Positions 54,738-64,000 of a stretch of DNA of 64,000 bases are shown one piece after another. The translations under genes were made by a program, and so were the position numbers. Every line of letters starts with the position of its first letter. Positions within the stretch are counted from its first letter, which is position 1. The notes beneath the pieces are model-generated. The model did not search any database, was not told where the DNA came from, and saw only the letters and a program-made list of their open reading frames with translations. The DNA is from Isoperla grammatica. Taxonomy: Eukaryota > Arthropoda > Insecta > Plecoptera > Perlodidae. The DNA lies in assembly GCA_945910005.1 (NCBI GenBank), contig CAMDTW010000307.1, positions 1 through 64,000 on the forward strand, given 5' to 3'.

Positions 54738-54760
54738 TATTATTATTATTATTATTTATT
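54738..54760 (-). repeat. LINE 3' terminal AAT-type microsatellite tail
   Basis: On the plus strand, TATTATTATTATTATT followed by TATT immediately follows satellite sequence ending TTGGCATA. On the element's strand this is an AATAATAAT tail directly preceded by AATAAA (54,755-54,760), which may double as a polyadenylation-like signal. A short trinucleotide tail rather than poly(A) is common in CR1/L2/Jockey-related elements. Confidence 0.8.
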
Positions 54761-55067
54761 TTCTGTTAAACCATTACAGCACAATGTGTGTGTTACTGTT
54801 ATTACAGAGAGGGGACAGGAAACGAGCCACAGCGGCCCATACAGATAATGTCCTGTCCCCTTGCCTTATTCTAGTTTCTAATGAGTGATGATTATGAATA
54901 TGTTATGAATATTTATATTGATACACTGATGCGATGGGTCCCTATTATAATGTATATTACTTATAAGTTAAAAGCTTCCAGAGTCCAGTCCATGTCCGTA
55001 TCGTGATCCTTGTGTGCATAGCGGTTGTTATATGTGATTTATTATTATCTGGTATGTCTTGGCAGGG
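54761..55067 (-). other. LINE 3' untranslated region
   Basis: About 300 bp lie between the RT stop codon and the AAT-rich tail, with no open frame of note and no satellite similarity. The part nearest the tail holds a perfect 10-bp inverted repeat, annotated separately. In LINE families the 3' end is what the reverse transcriptase recognises, so this region is probably the RNA recognition element. That is family knowledge and not shown here. Confidence 0.75.
54811..54860 (-). other. Predicted 3'-end stem-loop of the LINE
   Basis: GGGGACAGGA at 54,811-54,820 and its exact reverse complement TCCTGTCCCC at 54,851-54,860 are separated by 30 bases, so the element's RNA can fold into a perfect 10-bp stem about 50-100 bases from its 3' end. 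Conserved 3' stem-loops close to a short terminal repeat are known in several LINE clades, where they are bound by the RT. Binding here is an inference. Confidence 0.7.
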
Positions 55068-57383
55068 TTATGAAAAATGTTTTTTTATGGCTGATTTGAA
55101 ACGGGGGGCTGAAGCACTTAATTGGCGTATACTATTAGGTAATGAGTTCCAGGCAAGGGCAGCTCTATTGTAAAAAGATTTTTGGTAGGCGACGGTGCGG
55201 CAGGTGGGGGGCCTTAGGTACACCCCCTGTTTATCGCCTCTCCCCAGATCGATGTACCTACGATCGATTTCAAGTCTCTGCTGCGGGTCTATGTCTAGTA
55301 CGTTGTGGAGGCTATTGTTGAGAAAGATTGTGTCCGTTTGTTTAAGTACGTTGGCAATTGAAGGCATCCTGCATTTGGAGAGTCTAGCTGTGGCGCTTTT
55401 TTCTTGGCAAATTATCATTTTAGTGGCGCGATTTTGAATTTTTTCTAGGGTGAGAAGGTTGGATTCAGTTGTGGGGTGCCATGCAGGGGTGCCGTATAGA
55501 ATTATGGGACGCACTAGTGTCAGGTATATTGTCCGGATTACATTTGGCTTGCAGTCTTTTAGATTTTTATATAAGAACCCGAGAAGTCGAGATGTCTTTG
55601 TTCTGAGAAGATTTACGTGATAATTCCATTTCAGATCTGATGAGATGTGCACACCCAGAAGTTTTATATTATTGGTAACTGAGATAAGATTGTCCTGTAT
55701 GATGTACTCAAAGTTAATAGTTGATGTTGTTTTATTCACTCTAAGGCACACTGATTTTTTTGAGTTTAGGGGCATATTGTTTACTTCGCACCACACTTCG
55801 ATGTTGTTCAAGTCTTTCTGTAGGGCCTTCGCGTCCATGAGGTTTGTTATTGTTCGGTAGATGGTGAAGTCGTCCGCGTATTGTACACATGGTGAGTTGA
55901 CGCACGCCGGGAGGTCAAGCATGTAAATGACAAAGAACAGCGGACCAATGACGCTGCCTTGCGCTACTCCAGATGTGACATTTATGGGTCGTGAAGTGGC
56001 GCCTCCGTAGGTGACGCTCTGGTGTCGTCCGATCAGAAATGATTCGCACCATCGTAGTAGGTTTCCTCGGATACCGTAGTGACGTAACTTGTACAGGAGG
56101 CGACGGTGAGGTACGGTGTCGAACGCTTTGCTCCAGTCAAGAGAGATAGCATCTATTTGTTTCGAGTGTGGATGGTCCAGGGTGTGTTGCCAGTCTTCAA
56201 TGAGTTGCGTCAACATAGTTGTACACGAACGCTTTGGTAGAAACCCGTGTTGGTGCTTGTTTAATAACCCATTCAATTTTAGGTGGTCGTATATTGATGT
56301 GGATATCATTTTTTCTAATGTTTTACACACAACTGATGTAAGTGCTATGGGCCTGTAGTTCTTTATTTGCTCCTTGGCCCCCGATTTGAAGATGGGTACA
56401 ATGTGCGCCACTTTCCAATCAGCTGGTACTGACCCTCTTGACAACGAGATGTTAAAGATGCTTGTGAGTGAGGGTGATATGGCAGCAGCGCATTGTCGTA
56501 GTATTCTTGAATGAATGCCGTCTGGGCCAGTGGCCGCCCCCTCTCGGAGGTTACGCAGGTGTTTTGTAACGGTCGTTTCTGAGAAATACAGGTTTTGTAG
56601 TGGCAAGTGTGGGGAGGGGGCGTTGAGCCCGAACAGGGGTGAGTATACTTGCCGTGACAAGTTCGACTTGAAAACACTGCTGAAGGCTTCTGCGATGTCG
56701 TTTGGGTCTTTTATCGGCTCCCCGTTATCTACATAAAAGTCAGGAGCTGTACTTCCGCATTTGTTATGAATGAATTTCCACACGTTTTTGGTGTTGTTTG
56801 ACGTTCCTAACTCCCACATGTATCTGCGGTGAGACTGTCGTATGGCGTATTTCACTAGCTTTTTTTGGACGTTGAATCTGTTCAGGTTTGTGTCACTGCC
56901 GCTAGCTTTCCATTGTTTATAATAACGATCTCGTTTTTTTATTTGTTTGACAATGTTGTTGGTAATCCACGGCGGGCGGGGTCTGCCTCGTATTTTCGCT
57001 TTAGGAATCGCTGTGTTGACACAGTCCCAGAAGGCAATCGTCCACGATTTCCATATGACTTCCATGCTGTTCCTTTGGTCATGAAGTGTTGGCAGATGTA
57101 ATTTGAATAGCTCACTAAGTAGTTTCCAATTTGCTTTGGTGTAGTTGTACGTATTTTTCTCGACTGTTTTTATTTTTGGATTATTACACTTGAGCGTCGT
57201 TATGACAGCTTCGTGGTCGCTCACCCCTGGTATAACTAGAGCCTCTTTTATGAGAAGTGGGTCATTGCACAGCACAAGGTCGAGGAGGGATTGTTTTGTT
57301 TCACTATTAGCAGAAATATACAGAACTTCAAGAAACTCCGCCTTGTCTAAGATAATTAGGTTTATATGTCTATGACACTTCAC
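55068..57383 (-). CDS. LINE reverse transcriptase ORF, 5'-truncated and fused to satellite-derived start
   Basis: This is a 771-residue open frame. Residues 1 to about 27 come from satellite B, matching the same frame in other monomers. Retroelement sequence follows. Residues about 31-66 are the tail of an AP-type endonuclease (LDLVLCND at 34-41, SDHEAV at 55-60); its active-site front half is missing. The RT spans roughly residues 280-580: ATGPDGIH (284-291), PIFKSG (330-335), NYRPIALTS (342-350), HGF (379-381), motif A SLDWSKAFD with the expected catalytic Asp at 416, GVAQGSVIGP (472-481, where GVPQGS is usual), and motif C YADD (502-505). The C-terminal part includes KLLGVHISSDLKW (574-586), RPIILYG (625-631) and AWNSLPNSIR (744-753). 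In intact elements this protein nicks the target and reverse-transcribes the element RNA. Without most of the endonuclease and the upstream ORF it cannot be autonomous. No frameshift or internal stop is seen, pointing to a fairly young insertion. Translation from the satellite ATG is speculative. Confidence 0.88.
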   Translation of the reverse strand: MKCHRHINLIILDKAEFLEVLYISANSETKQSLLDLVLCNDPLLIKEALVIPGVSDHEAVITTLKCNNPKIKTVEKNTYNYTKANWKLLSELFKLHLPTLHDQRNSMEVIWKSWTIAFWDCVNTAIPKAKIRGRPRPPWITNNIVKQIKKRDRYYKQWKASGSDTNLNRFNVQKKLVKYAIRQSHRRYMWELGTSNNTKNVWKFIHNKCGSTAPDFYVDNGEPIKDPNDIAEAFSSVFKSNLSRQVYSPLFGLNAPSPHLPLQNLYFSETTVTKHLRNLREGAATGPDGIHSRILRQCAAAISPSLTSIFNISLSRGSVPADWKVAHIVPIFKSGAKEQIKNYRPIALTSVVCKTLEKMISTSIYDHLKLNGLLNKHQHGFLPKRSCTTMLTQLIEDWQHTLDHPHSKQIDAISLDWSKAFDTVPHRRLLYKLRHYGIRGNLLRWCESFLIGRHQSVTYGGATSRPINVTSGVAQGSVIGPLFFVIYMLDLPACVNSPCVQYADDFTIYRTITNLMDAKALQKDLNNIEVWCEVNNMPLNSKKSVCLRVNKTTSTINFEYIIQDNLISVTNNIKLLGVHISSDLKWNYHVNLLRTKTSRLLGFLYKNLKDCKPNVIRTIYLTLVRPIILYGTPAWHPTTESNLLTLEKIQNRATKMIICQEKSATARLSKCRMPSIANVLKQTDTIFLNNSLHNVLDIDPQQRLEIDRRYIDLGRGDKQGVYLRPPTCRTVAYQKSFYNRAALAWNSLPNSIRQLSASAPRFKSAIKKHFS

Positions 57384-60300
57384 TTCGGAGACTACGCTTT
57401 TATACGTAAACTCTTGATTTGATAGAAGACGTGGGTATATTTAATTGTGTTGAACACTTTGTCGTGATTGGCATTAGACTTTATATTAGCAGGAATATAC
57501 AGAACTGCAAGAAACTACGCCTTCTCTAGGATAATTGCGTTTATATGTCTATGACACTTCACTTCGTAGATTACGCATTTACACGTAAACTCTTGATTTG
57601 ATAGAAGACGTGGATATGTTTAATTAGATTGAACACTCCGTCGTTATTGGCAATAGACCCTCTATTAGCAAAAATACACAGAACTGCAAGAAATCTCGCC
57701 TTCTCTTAGATAATTGCGTTTATATGTCCATACCACTTCACTTCAAAGACTTCGCTTTTAAACGTAAACTCTTGATTTGATAGAAAACGTGGATATGGTT
57801 AATTAAGTTCAACACTACGTCGTCATTGGCATTAGACCTTCTATAAGCAGGAATATACAGAACTGCAAGAAACTCCGCCTTCTCTAAGATAATTGCGTTT
57901 ATATGTCAATGACACTTCACTACGGAGACTACGCTTTTATACGTAAACTCTTGATTTGATAGAATACGTGGGTATGTTTAATTGAGTTGAACACTCCGTC
58001 GTTATTGGCGTTAGACCCTCTATTAGCAGGAATATACAGAACTGCAAGAAACTCCGCCTTCTCTAAGATAATTGCGTTTATATGTCTATGACACTTCACT
58101 TCGGAGACAACGCTTTTATACGTAAACTCTTGATTTGATAGAAGACGTGGGTTGGTTTAATTGATTTGAACAATCCGTCGTAATTGGCATTAGATTCTCT
58201 ATTAGTAGAGTTATACAGAACTGCAAAAAACTCCGCCTTCTCTTAGATAATTGCGTTTATATGTCCATACCACTACACTTCGGAGACTACTCTTTTATAC
58301 GTAAACTCTTGATTTGATAGAAGACGTGGTTATGTTTAATTGAGTTGAACACTCCGTCGTTATAAGCATAAGACCTTCTTTTAGCAGAAATACACAGAAC
58401 TGCAACAAACTCCGCCTTCTCTTAGATAATTGCGTTTATATGTCTATGACACTTCACTTCGGAGACTACGCTTTTACATGTAAACTCTTGATTTAATAGA
58501 AGACGTGGATATGTTAATTGAGTTGAACACTCTGTCGTTATTGGCATAAGACACTCTATTAGCAGGAATATACAGAACTGCAAAAAGCTCCGCCTTCTCT
58601 AAGATAATTGCGTTTATATGTCCATACCACTACACTTCGGAGACTACGCTTTTACATGTAAACTCTTGATTTGATAGAAGACGTGGGTATGTTTATTAAG
58701 TTGAAAACTCCGTCGTTATAAGCATTAGACCCGCTATTAGCAGGAATATACAGAACTGCAAGAAGATCCGCCTTCTCTAAGATATTTGCGTGTATATGTC
58801 CATACCACTACACTTCGGAAACTACGCTTTTATACGTAAACTCTTGATTTTCTAGAAAACGTGGGTATCATAAATTGATTTGAACGATCCGTCGTTATTG
58901 GCATTAGACCCTCTATTAGCAAGAATATACAGAACTGCAAGAAACGCCGCATTCTCTTAGATAATTGCGTTTATATGTCCATACGGTACCACTACACTTC
59001 AGAGACTACGCTTTTATACGTAAATTCTTGATTTGATAGAAGACGTGGGTATGGTTAATTAAGTTGAACACTTCGTCGTAATTGGCATAAGACCCTTTTA
59101 TTAGCAGGAATACACAGAACTGCAAGAAGCTCCGCCTTCTCTTAGATAATTGCGTTTATATGTCTATGACACTTTACTTCGGAGACTAAGCTTTTATACG
59201 TAAACTCTTGATTTGATAGAAGACGTGGGTATGTTTAATTGAGATGAACACTCCGTCGTAATTGGCATTAGACCTTCTTTTAGCAGAAATATACAGAACG
59301 GCAAGAAACTCCGCCTTCTTTAAGATAATTGCGTTTATATGTCTATGACACTTCACTTCGGAGACTACGCTTGTATACGTAAACTCTTGATTTGATAGAA
59401 GACGTGGGTATGTTTATTTGAGTTGTACACTACGTCGTTATTGGCATTAGACCCTCTATTAGCAGGAGTATACAGAACTGCAAGAAACTCCGCCTTCTCT
59501 AAGATAATTGCGTTTATATGTCTATGACACTTCACTTCGGAGACTACGCTTTTATACGTAAACTCTTGATTTGATAGAATACGTGGGTATGTTAAATTAA
59601 GTTGAACACTCCGTCGTGATAAGCATTAGACCCTCTATTAGCAGGAATATACAGAACTGCAAGAAACTCCGCCTTCTCTTAGATAATTGCGTTTATATGT
59701 CCATACCACTACACTTCGGAGACTACGCTTTTATACGTAAACTCTTGATTTGATAGAAGACGTATGAATGTTTAATTGAGTTGAACACTACGTCGTCATT
59801 GGCATTAGACCTTCTATTAGCAGGAATATACAGAACTGCAAGAAACTCCGCCTTCTCTAAGATAATTGCGTTTATATGTCTATGACACTTCACTTCGGAG
59901 ACTACGCTTTTATACGTAAACTCTTGATTTGATAGAATACGTGGGTATGTTAAATTAAGTTGAACACTCCGTCGTGATAAGCATTAGACCCTCTATTAGC
60001 AGGAATATACAGAACTGCAAGAAACTCCGCCTTCTCTTAGATAATTGCGTTTATATGTCCATACCACTACACTTCGGAGACTACGCTTTTATACGTAAAC
60101 TCTTGATTTGATAGAAGACGTATGAATGTTTAATTGAGTTGAACACTACGTCGTCATTGGCATTAGACCTTCTATTAGCAGGAATATACAGAACTGCAAG
60201 AAACTCCGCCTTCTCTAAGATAATTGCGTTTATATGTCTATGACACTTCACTTCGGAGACTACGCTTTTACATGTAAACTCTTGATTTGATAGAAGACGT

Positions 60301-63300
60301 GGGTATGTTTAATTAAGTTCAACACTCCGTCGTGATTGGCATTAGACCCTCTTTTAGCAGGATTATACAGAACTGCAAGAAGCTCCGCCTTCTCTTAGAT
60401 AATTGCGTTTATATGTCCATACCACTACACTTCGGAGACTACGCTTTTATACGTAAACTCTTGATTTGATAGAAGACGTGGGTATGGTTAATTGAGTTGT
60501 ACACTAGGTCGTCATTGGCATTAGAATTTCTATAAGCAGGAATATACAGAACTGCAAGAAACTCCGCCTTCTCTAAGATAATTGCGTTTATATGTCTATG
60601 ACACTTCACTTTGGAGACTACGCTTTTACATGTAAACTCTTGATTTGATAGAAGACGTGGGTATATTTAATTGAGTTCAACACTCCGTCGTTTTAAGCAA
60701 TAGACCCTCTATTAGCAAGAATATACAGAACTGCAAGAAACTCCGCCTTCTCTAAGATAATTGCGTTTATATGTCCATACCACTACACTTCGGAGACTAC
60801 GGTTTTACATGTAAACTCTTGATTTGATAGAAGACGTGGGTATGTTTTATTGAGTTGAACACTACGTTGTCATTGGCATTAGACCCTCTATTAGCAGGAA
60901 TATACAGAACCGCAAGAAACTCCACCTTCTCTTAGATAATTGCGTTTATATGTCTATGACACTTCACTTCGGAGACTACGCTTTTACATGTAAACTCATG
61001 ATTTGATAGAAGACGTGGTTATGTGTAATTGAGTTCAACACTCCTTCGTATTTGGCAATAGACCCTCTATTAGCAAAAATATACAGAACTGCAAGAAACT
61101 CCACCTTCTTTAAGATAATTGCGTTAAGTCCATGACACTTCCCTTCGGAGACAACGCTTTTATACGTAAACTCTTAATTTGATAGAATACGTGGGTATGT
61201 TTAATTAAGTTGAACACTCTGTCGTGATTGGCATTAGACTCTCTATTAGCAGGAATATACAGAACTGCAAGAAACTCCGCCTTCTCTAAGATAATTGCGT
61301 TTATATGTTCATACCACTACACTTCGGAGACTACGCTTTTACATGTAAACTCTTGATTTGATAGAAGATGTGGGTATGTTTAATTGTGTTTAACACTCGG
61401 TCGTTATTGGCATTAGACACTCTTATTAGCAGGAATATACGCAACTGCAAGAAGCTTCGCATTCTCTAAGATAATTGCGTTTATATTTCCATACCACTAC
61501 ACTTTGGAGACTACGCTTTTACATGTAAACTCTTGATTTGATAGAAAACGTGGGTATGTTTACTTTATTTTAACACTCCGTCGTTATTTGCATACGACAC
61601 TCCATTAGCAGGAATATACAAACTTGCAAGAAACTCCGCCTTCTCTAAGATAATTAGGTTTATATGTCTATGACACTTCACTTCGGAGACTACGCTTTTA
61701 CATGTAAACTCTTGATTTGATAGAAGACGTGGGTATGTTTAATTGATTATCACACTCCGTCGTTATTGGCATACGACATTCTATTAGCAGGAATATACAG
61801 AACTGCAAGAAACTCCGCCTTGTCTAAGATAATTAGGTTCATACGTCTATGACACTTCACTTCGGAGACTACGCTTTTATACGTAAACTCTTGATTTGAT
61901 AGAAGACGTGGATATGGTTAATTGAGTTGAACACTCCGTCGTGTTTATCATAAGACCCTCTATTAGCAGGAATACACAGAACTGCAAGAAACTCCGCCTT
62001 CTCTTAGATAATTGCGTTTATATGTCAATACCACTTCACTTCAAAGACAACGCTTTTATACGTAAACTCTTGATTTGATAGAAGACGTGGATATGGTTAA
62101 TTGAGTTGAACACTCCGTCGTAATTGGCTTCAGACCCTCTATAAGCAGGAATATACAGAACTGCAAGAAACTCCGCTTTCTCTAAGATAATTGCGTTTAT
62201 ATGTCTATGACACTTCACTTCGGAGACTACGCTTTTATACGTAAACTCTTGATTTGATAGAATACGTGGGTATGTTGAATTTAGTTGAACACTCCGTTGT
62301 TATTGGCATTAGACCCTCTATTAGCAGGAATATACAGAACTGCAAGAAACTCCGCCTTCTCTAAGATAATTGCGTTTATTTGTCTATGACACTTCACTTC
62401 GGAGACTACGCTTTTGTACGTAAACTCTTGATTCGATAGAAGACGTGGGTTAGTTTAATTGATTTGAACAATCCGTCGTTATTGGCATTAGACCTTCTAT
62501 TAGCAGGAATATACAGAACTGCAAGAAACTCCGCCTTCTCTTAGATTATTGCGTTTATATGTCCATACGGTACCACTACACTTCGGAGACAACGCTTTTA
62601 TACGTAAACTCTTGATTTGATAGACGACGTGGGTATGTTTAATTGAGTAGAACACTCCGTCGTAATTGGCATTAGACCCTCTATTAGCAGAAATATACAG
62701 AACGGCAAGAAACTCCGCCTTCTCTAAGATAATTGCGTTTATATGTCTATGACACTTCACTTCGGAGACTACGCTTTTATACGTAAACTCTTGATTTGAT
62801 AGAAGACGTGGGAATGTTTAATTAAGTTGAACACTACGTCGTCATTTCGTCATTGGCATTAGAATTTCTATTAGCAGGAATATACAGAACTGCAAGGAAC
62901 TCCGCCTTCTCGTAGATAATTTCGTTTATATGTCCATACCACTTAAATATAAAGACTACGCTTTTATACGTAAACTCTTGATTTGATAGAATACGTGGGT
63001 ATGTTAAATTAAGTTGAACACTCCGTCGTGATAAGCATTAGACCCTCTTTTAGCAGGAATATACAGAACTGCAAGAAACTCCGCCTTCTCTAAGATAATT
63101 GCGTTTATATGTCCATACCACTACACTTCGGAGACTACGCTTTTATACGTAAACTCTTGATTTGATAGTAGACGTGGGAATGTTTAATTTGATTTGAACA
63201 CTACGTCGTCATTTCGTCATTGGCATTAGAATTTCTATTAGCAGGAATATACAGAACTGCAAGGAACTCCGCCTTCTCGTAGATAATTTCGTTTATATGT

Positions 63301-64000
63301 CCATACCACTTAATTATAAAGACTACCCTTTTATACGTAAACTCTTGATTTGATAGAAAACGTGGGTATGTTTAATTGAGTTGAACACTTCGTCGTTATT
63401 GGCAATAGACCCTCTATTAGCAGGAATATACAGAACTGTAAGAAAGTCCGCCTTCTCTATGATAATTGCGTTTATATGTCCATACCACTACACTTTGGAG
63501 TCAACGCTTTTATACGTAAACTCTTGATTTGATAGAATACGTGGGTATGTTTAATTGAGTTGAACACTCCGTCGTTATTGGCATTAGACCTTCTATTAGC
63601 AGGAATACACAGAACTGCAAGAAACTCCGCCTTCTCTAGGATAATTGCGTTTATATGTCTATGACACTTCACTTCGTAGATAACGCTTTTACATGTAAAG
63701 TCTTGATTTGATAGAAGACGTGGATATGGTTAATTGAGTTGAACACTCCGTCGTAATTGGCATTAGACCCTCTATTAGCAGGAATATACACAACTGCAAG
63801 AAACTCCGCCTTTTCTTAGATAATTGCGTGTATATGTCTATGACACTTCACTTCGGAGACTACGCTTTTTCATGTAAACTCTTGATTTGATAGAAGACGT
63901 GGGTATGTTTAATTGATTTCAACACTCTATCGTTATTCGCATACGACAATCTATAAGCAGGAATATACAGAACTGCAAGAAACTCCGCCTTCTTTAAGAT
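57303..64000. repeat. Satellite B, right block: 179-bp monomer array
   Basis: The monomer interrupted by the LINE resumes at CTATTAGCAG (57,303), and the 179-bp array continues to the end of the window, about 37 copies. Monomers show the same alternatives as the left block: TCTATGACACTTCACTTCGG or TCCATACCACTACACTTCGG, and CTTTTACATGTAAAC or CTTTTATACGTAAAC. One carries the GGTACC insertion near 58,981 and another near 62,565. Segments 61,094-62,809 and 62,957-64,000 are close copies of parts of the left block in the same order, indicating large-scale duplication within satellite B. Nothing else is seen in this stretch; the minus-strand frames of about 60-86 codons are repeat-derived. Confidence 0.95.
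59469..60184. repeat. Exact tandem duplication of a 358-bp satellite B dimer
   Basis: Two monomers (358 bp = 2 x 179) at about 59,469-59,826 are repeated directly at 59,827-60,184. I found no difference over the unit, and the match carries on to about 60,268, where CTTTTATACG changes to CTTTTACATG. The dimer pairs a monomer with CCGTCGTGATAAGCATTAG and one with GACGTATGAATGTTTAATTG. Its perfect identity implies a very recent local duplication. Confidence 0.85.

Larger units (their letters stand above)
49211..54739. repeat. Satellite B, left block: 179-bp monomer array
   Basis: Head-to-tail copies of a monomer of 179 bp: CTCTTGATTTGATAG or its variant occurs at 49,292, 49,471, 49,650, 49,829 and 50,008, each 179 bp apart, giving about 31 copies. 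In order the monomer has CTATTAGCAGGAATATACAG, AACTGCAAGAAACTCCGCCT, TCTCTAAGATAATTGCGTTT, a TGACACTTCACTTCGG or ACCACTACACTTCGG segment, GAGACTACGCTTTTA, then ACATGTAAACTC or TACGTAAACTC, TTGATTTGATAGAAGACGTG, and a more variable AT-rich stretch ending in CCGTCGTTATTGGCATTAGA. Some monomers (near 50,686, 51,941 and 53,010) carry a 5-bp insertion that creates GGTACC. The minus-strand frame of about 60 codons within a monomer is not considered a gene. No known satellite name is assigned. Confidence 0.95.
54740..57302 (-). mobile_element. 5'-truncated non-LTR retrotransposon (CR1/L2/Jockey-like LINE)
   Basis: About 2,563 bp of non-satellite DNA interrupts one satellite B monomer. Reading on the minus strand, it starts inside the end of an endonuclease domain, continues through a complete reverse transcriptase and C-terminal region, has a stop at 55,068-55,070 and a 3' untranslated region of about 330 bp, and ends in a short AAT-type repeat. 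There are no long terminal repeats. Loss of the 5' end with a retained 3' tail is the usual product of target-primed reverse transcription. The left flank stops at TTATTGGCATA and the right flank resumes at CTATTAGCAG. Intact monomers (for example 49,875-49,900) have about seven more bases between these, so I see no target-site duplication and a small target deletion instead. The clade is judged from motifs only. Confidence 0.92.

Noticed and set aside
56363..56677. 104-codon minus-strand frame inside the LINE
   Set aside because: It overlaps the RT frame in another phase and shows no motif.
54740..57302. LTR retrotransposon or endogenous retrovirus
   Set aside because: There are no flanking repeats, protease, RNase H/integrase or primer-binding site. 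The endonuclease tail before the RT and the AAT tail indicate a LINE.
55195..57375. Several plus-strand frames of 71-80 codons across the LINE
   Set aside because: They lie antisense to the continuous 771-codon RT frame, have no recognisable domain, and are expected shadows of it.
1..64000. CENP-B box in either satellite
   Set aside because: No motif with the required TTCG....A..CGGG core spacing was found in the consensus monomers.

Overview
The window contains almost no genes. It is a long stretch of satellite DNA from a eukaryote, most likely an invertebrate animal. That inference rests on a single LINE-type retrotransposon whose reverse transcriptase reads like the animal CR1/L2/Jockey group. 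The species cannot be named from the sequence.

Layout. (1) Positions 1 to about 49,210 are one uninterrupted tandem array, satellite A, with a 94-bp monomer (about 45% GC by counting the consensus, roughly 520 copies). It runs off the left edge. (2) Positions about 49,211-54,739 and 57,303-64,000 are a second, unrelated-looking tandem array, satellite B, with a 179-bp monomer (about 39% GC, roughly 31 + 37 copies). It runs off the right edge. (3) Positions about 54,740-57,302 are a 5'-truncated non-LTR retrotransposon on the minus strand, inserted into one satellite B monomer. Its RT reading frame is still open, and it is fused in frame to a start codon supplied by the satellite.

Satellite A has strong higher-order structure. 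Monomers fall into recognisable variants: the common 94-bp type, a 93-bp type ending in a TTCTTGAACATATTAGG-like tail, and a type carrying TTGGGAAAGTTACTGTACG. Ordered strings of variants recur as large tandem duplications: about 7.23/7.32 kb at 6,303-20,854; a 39-monomer unit of 3,662 bp nested in it; about 2.07/2.16 kb at 22,731-26,958; and a near-perfect 6,192-bp duplication at 26,760-39,143. Older, more diverged copies of the same strings lie at 1-6,302 and 39,144-49,208. Satellite B also carries long-range copies: 49,215-50,929 matches 61,094-62,809, and 53,575-54,617 matches 62,957-64,000. It also has an exact 358-bp dimer duplication near 59.5-60.2 kb.

The many short minus-strand open frames across both satellites are by-products of repeat sequence that lacks stop codons in one frame. 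I do not regard them as genes. No tRNA, rRNA, CRISPR array, host gene or prokaryotic feature was seen. The architecture (two abutting satellites with nucleosome-scale periods, higher-order repeats, recent local amplification and a lone retroelement) fits centromeric or pericentromeric heterochromatin. That is an inference, not something the sequence proves.
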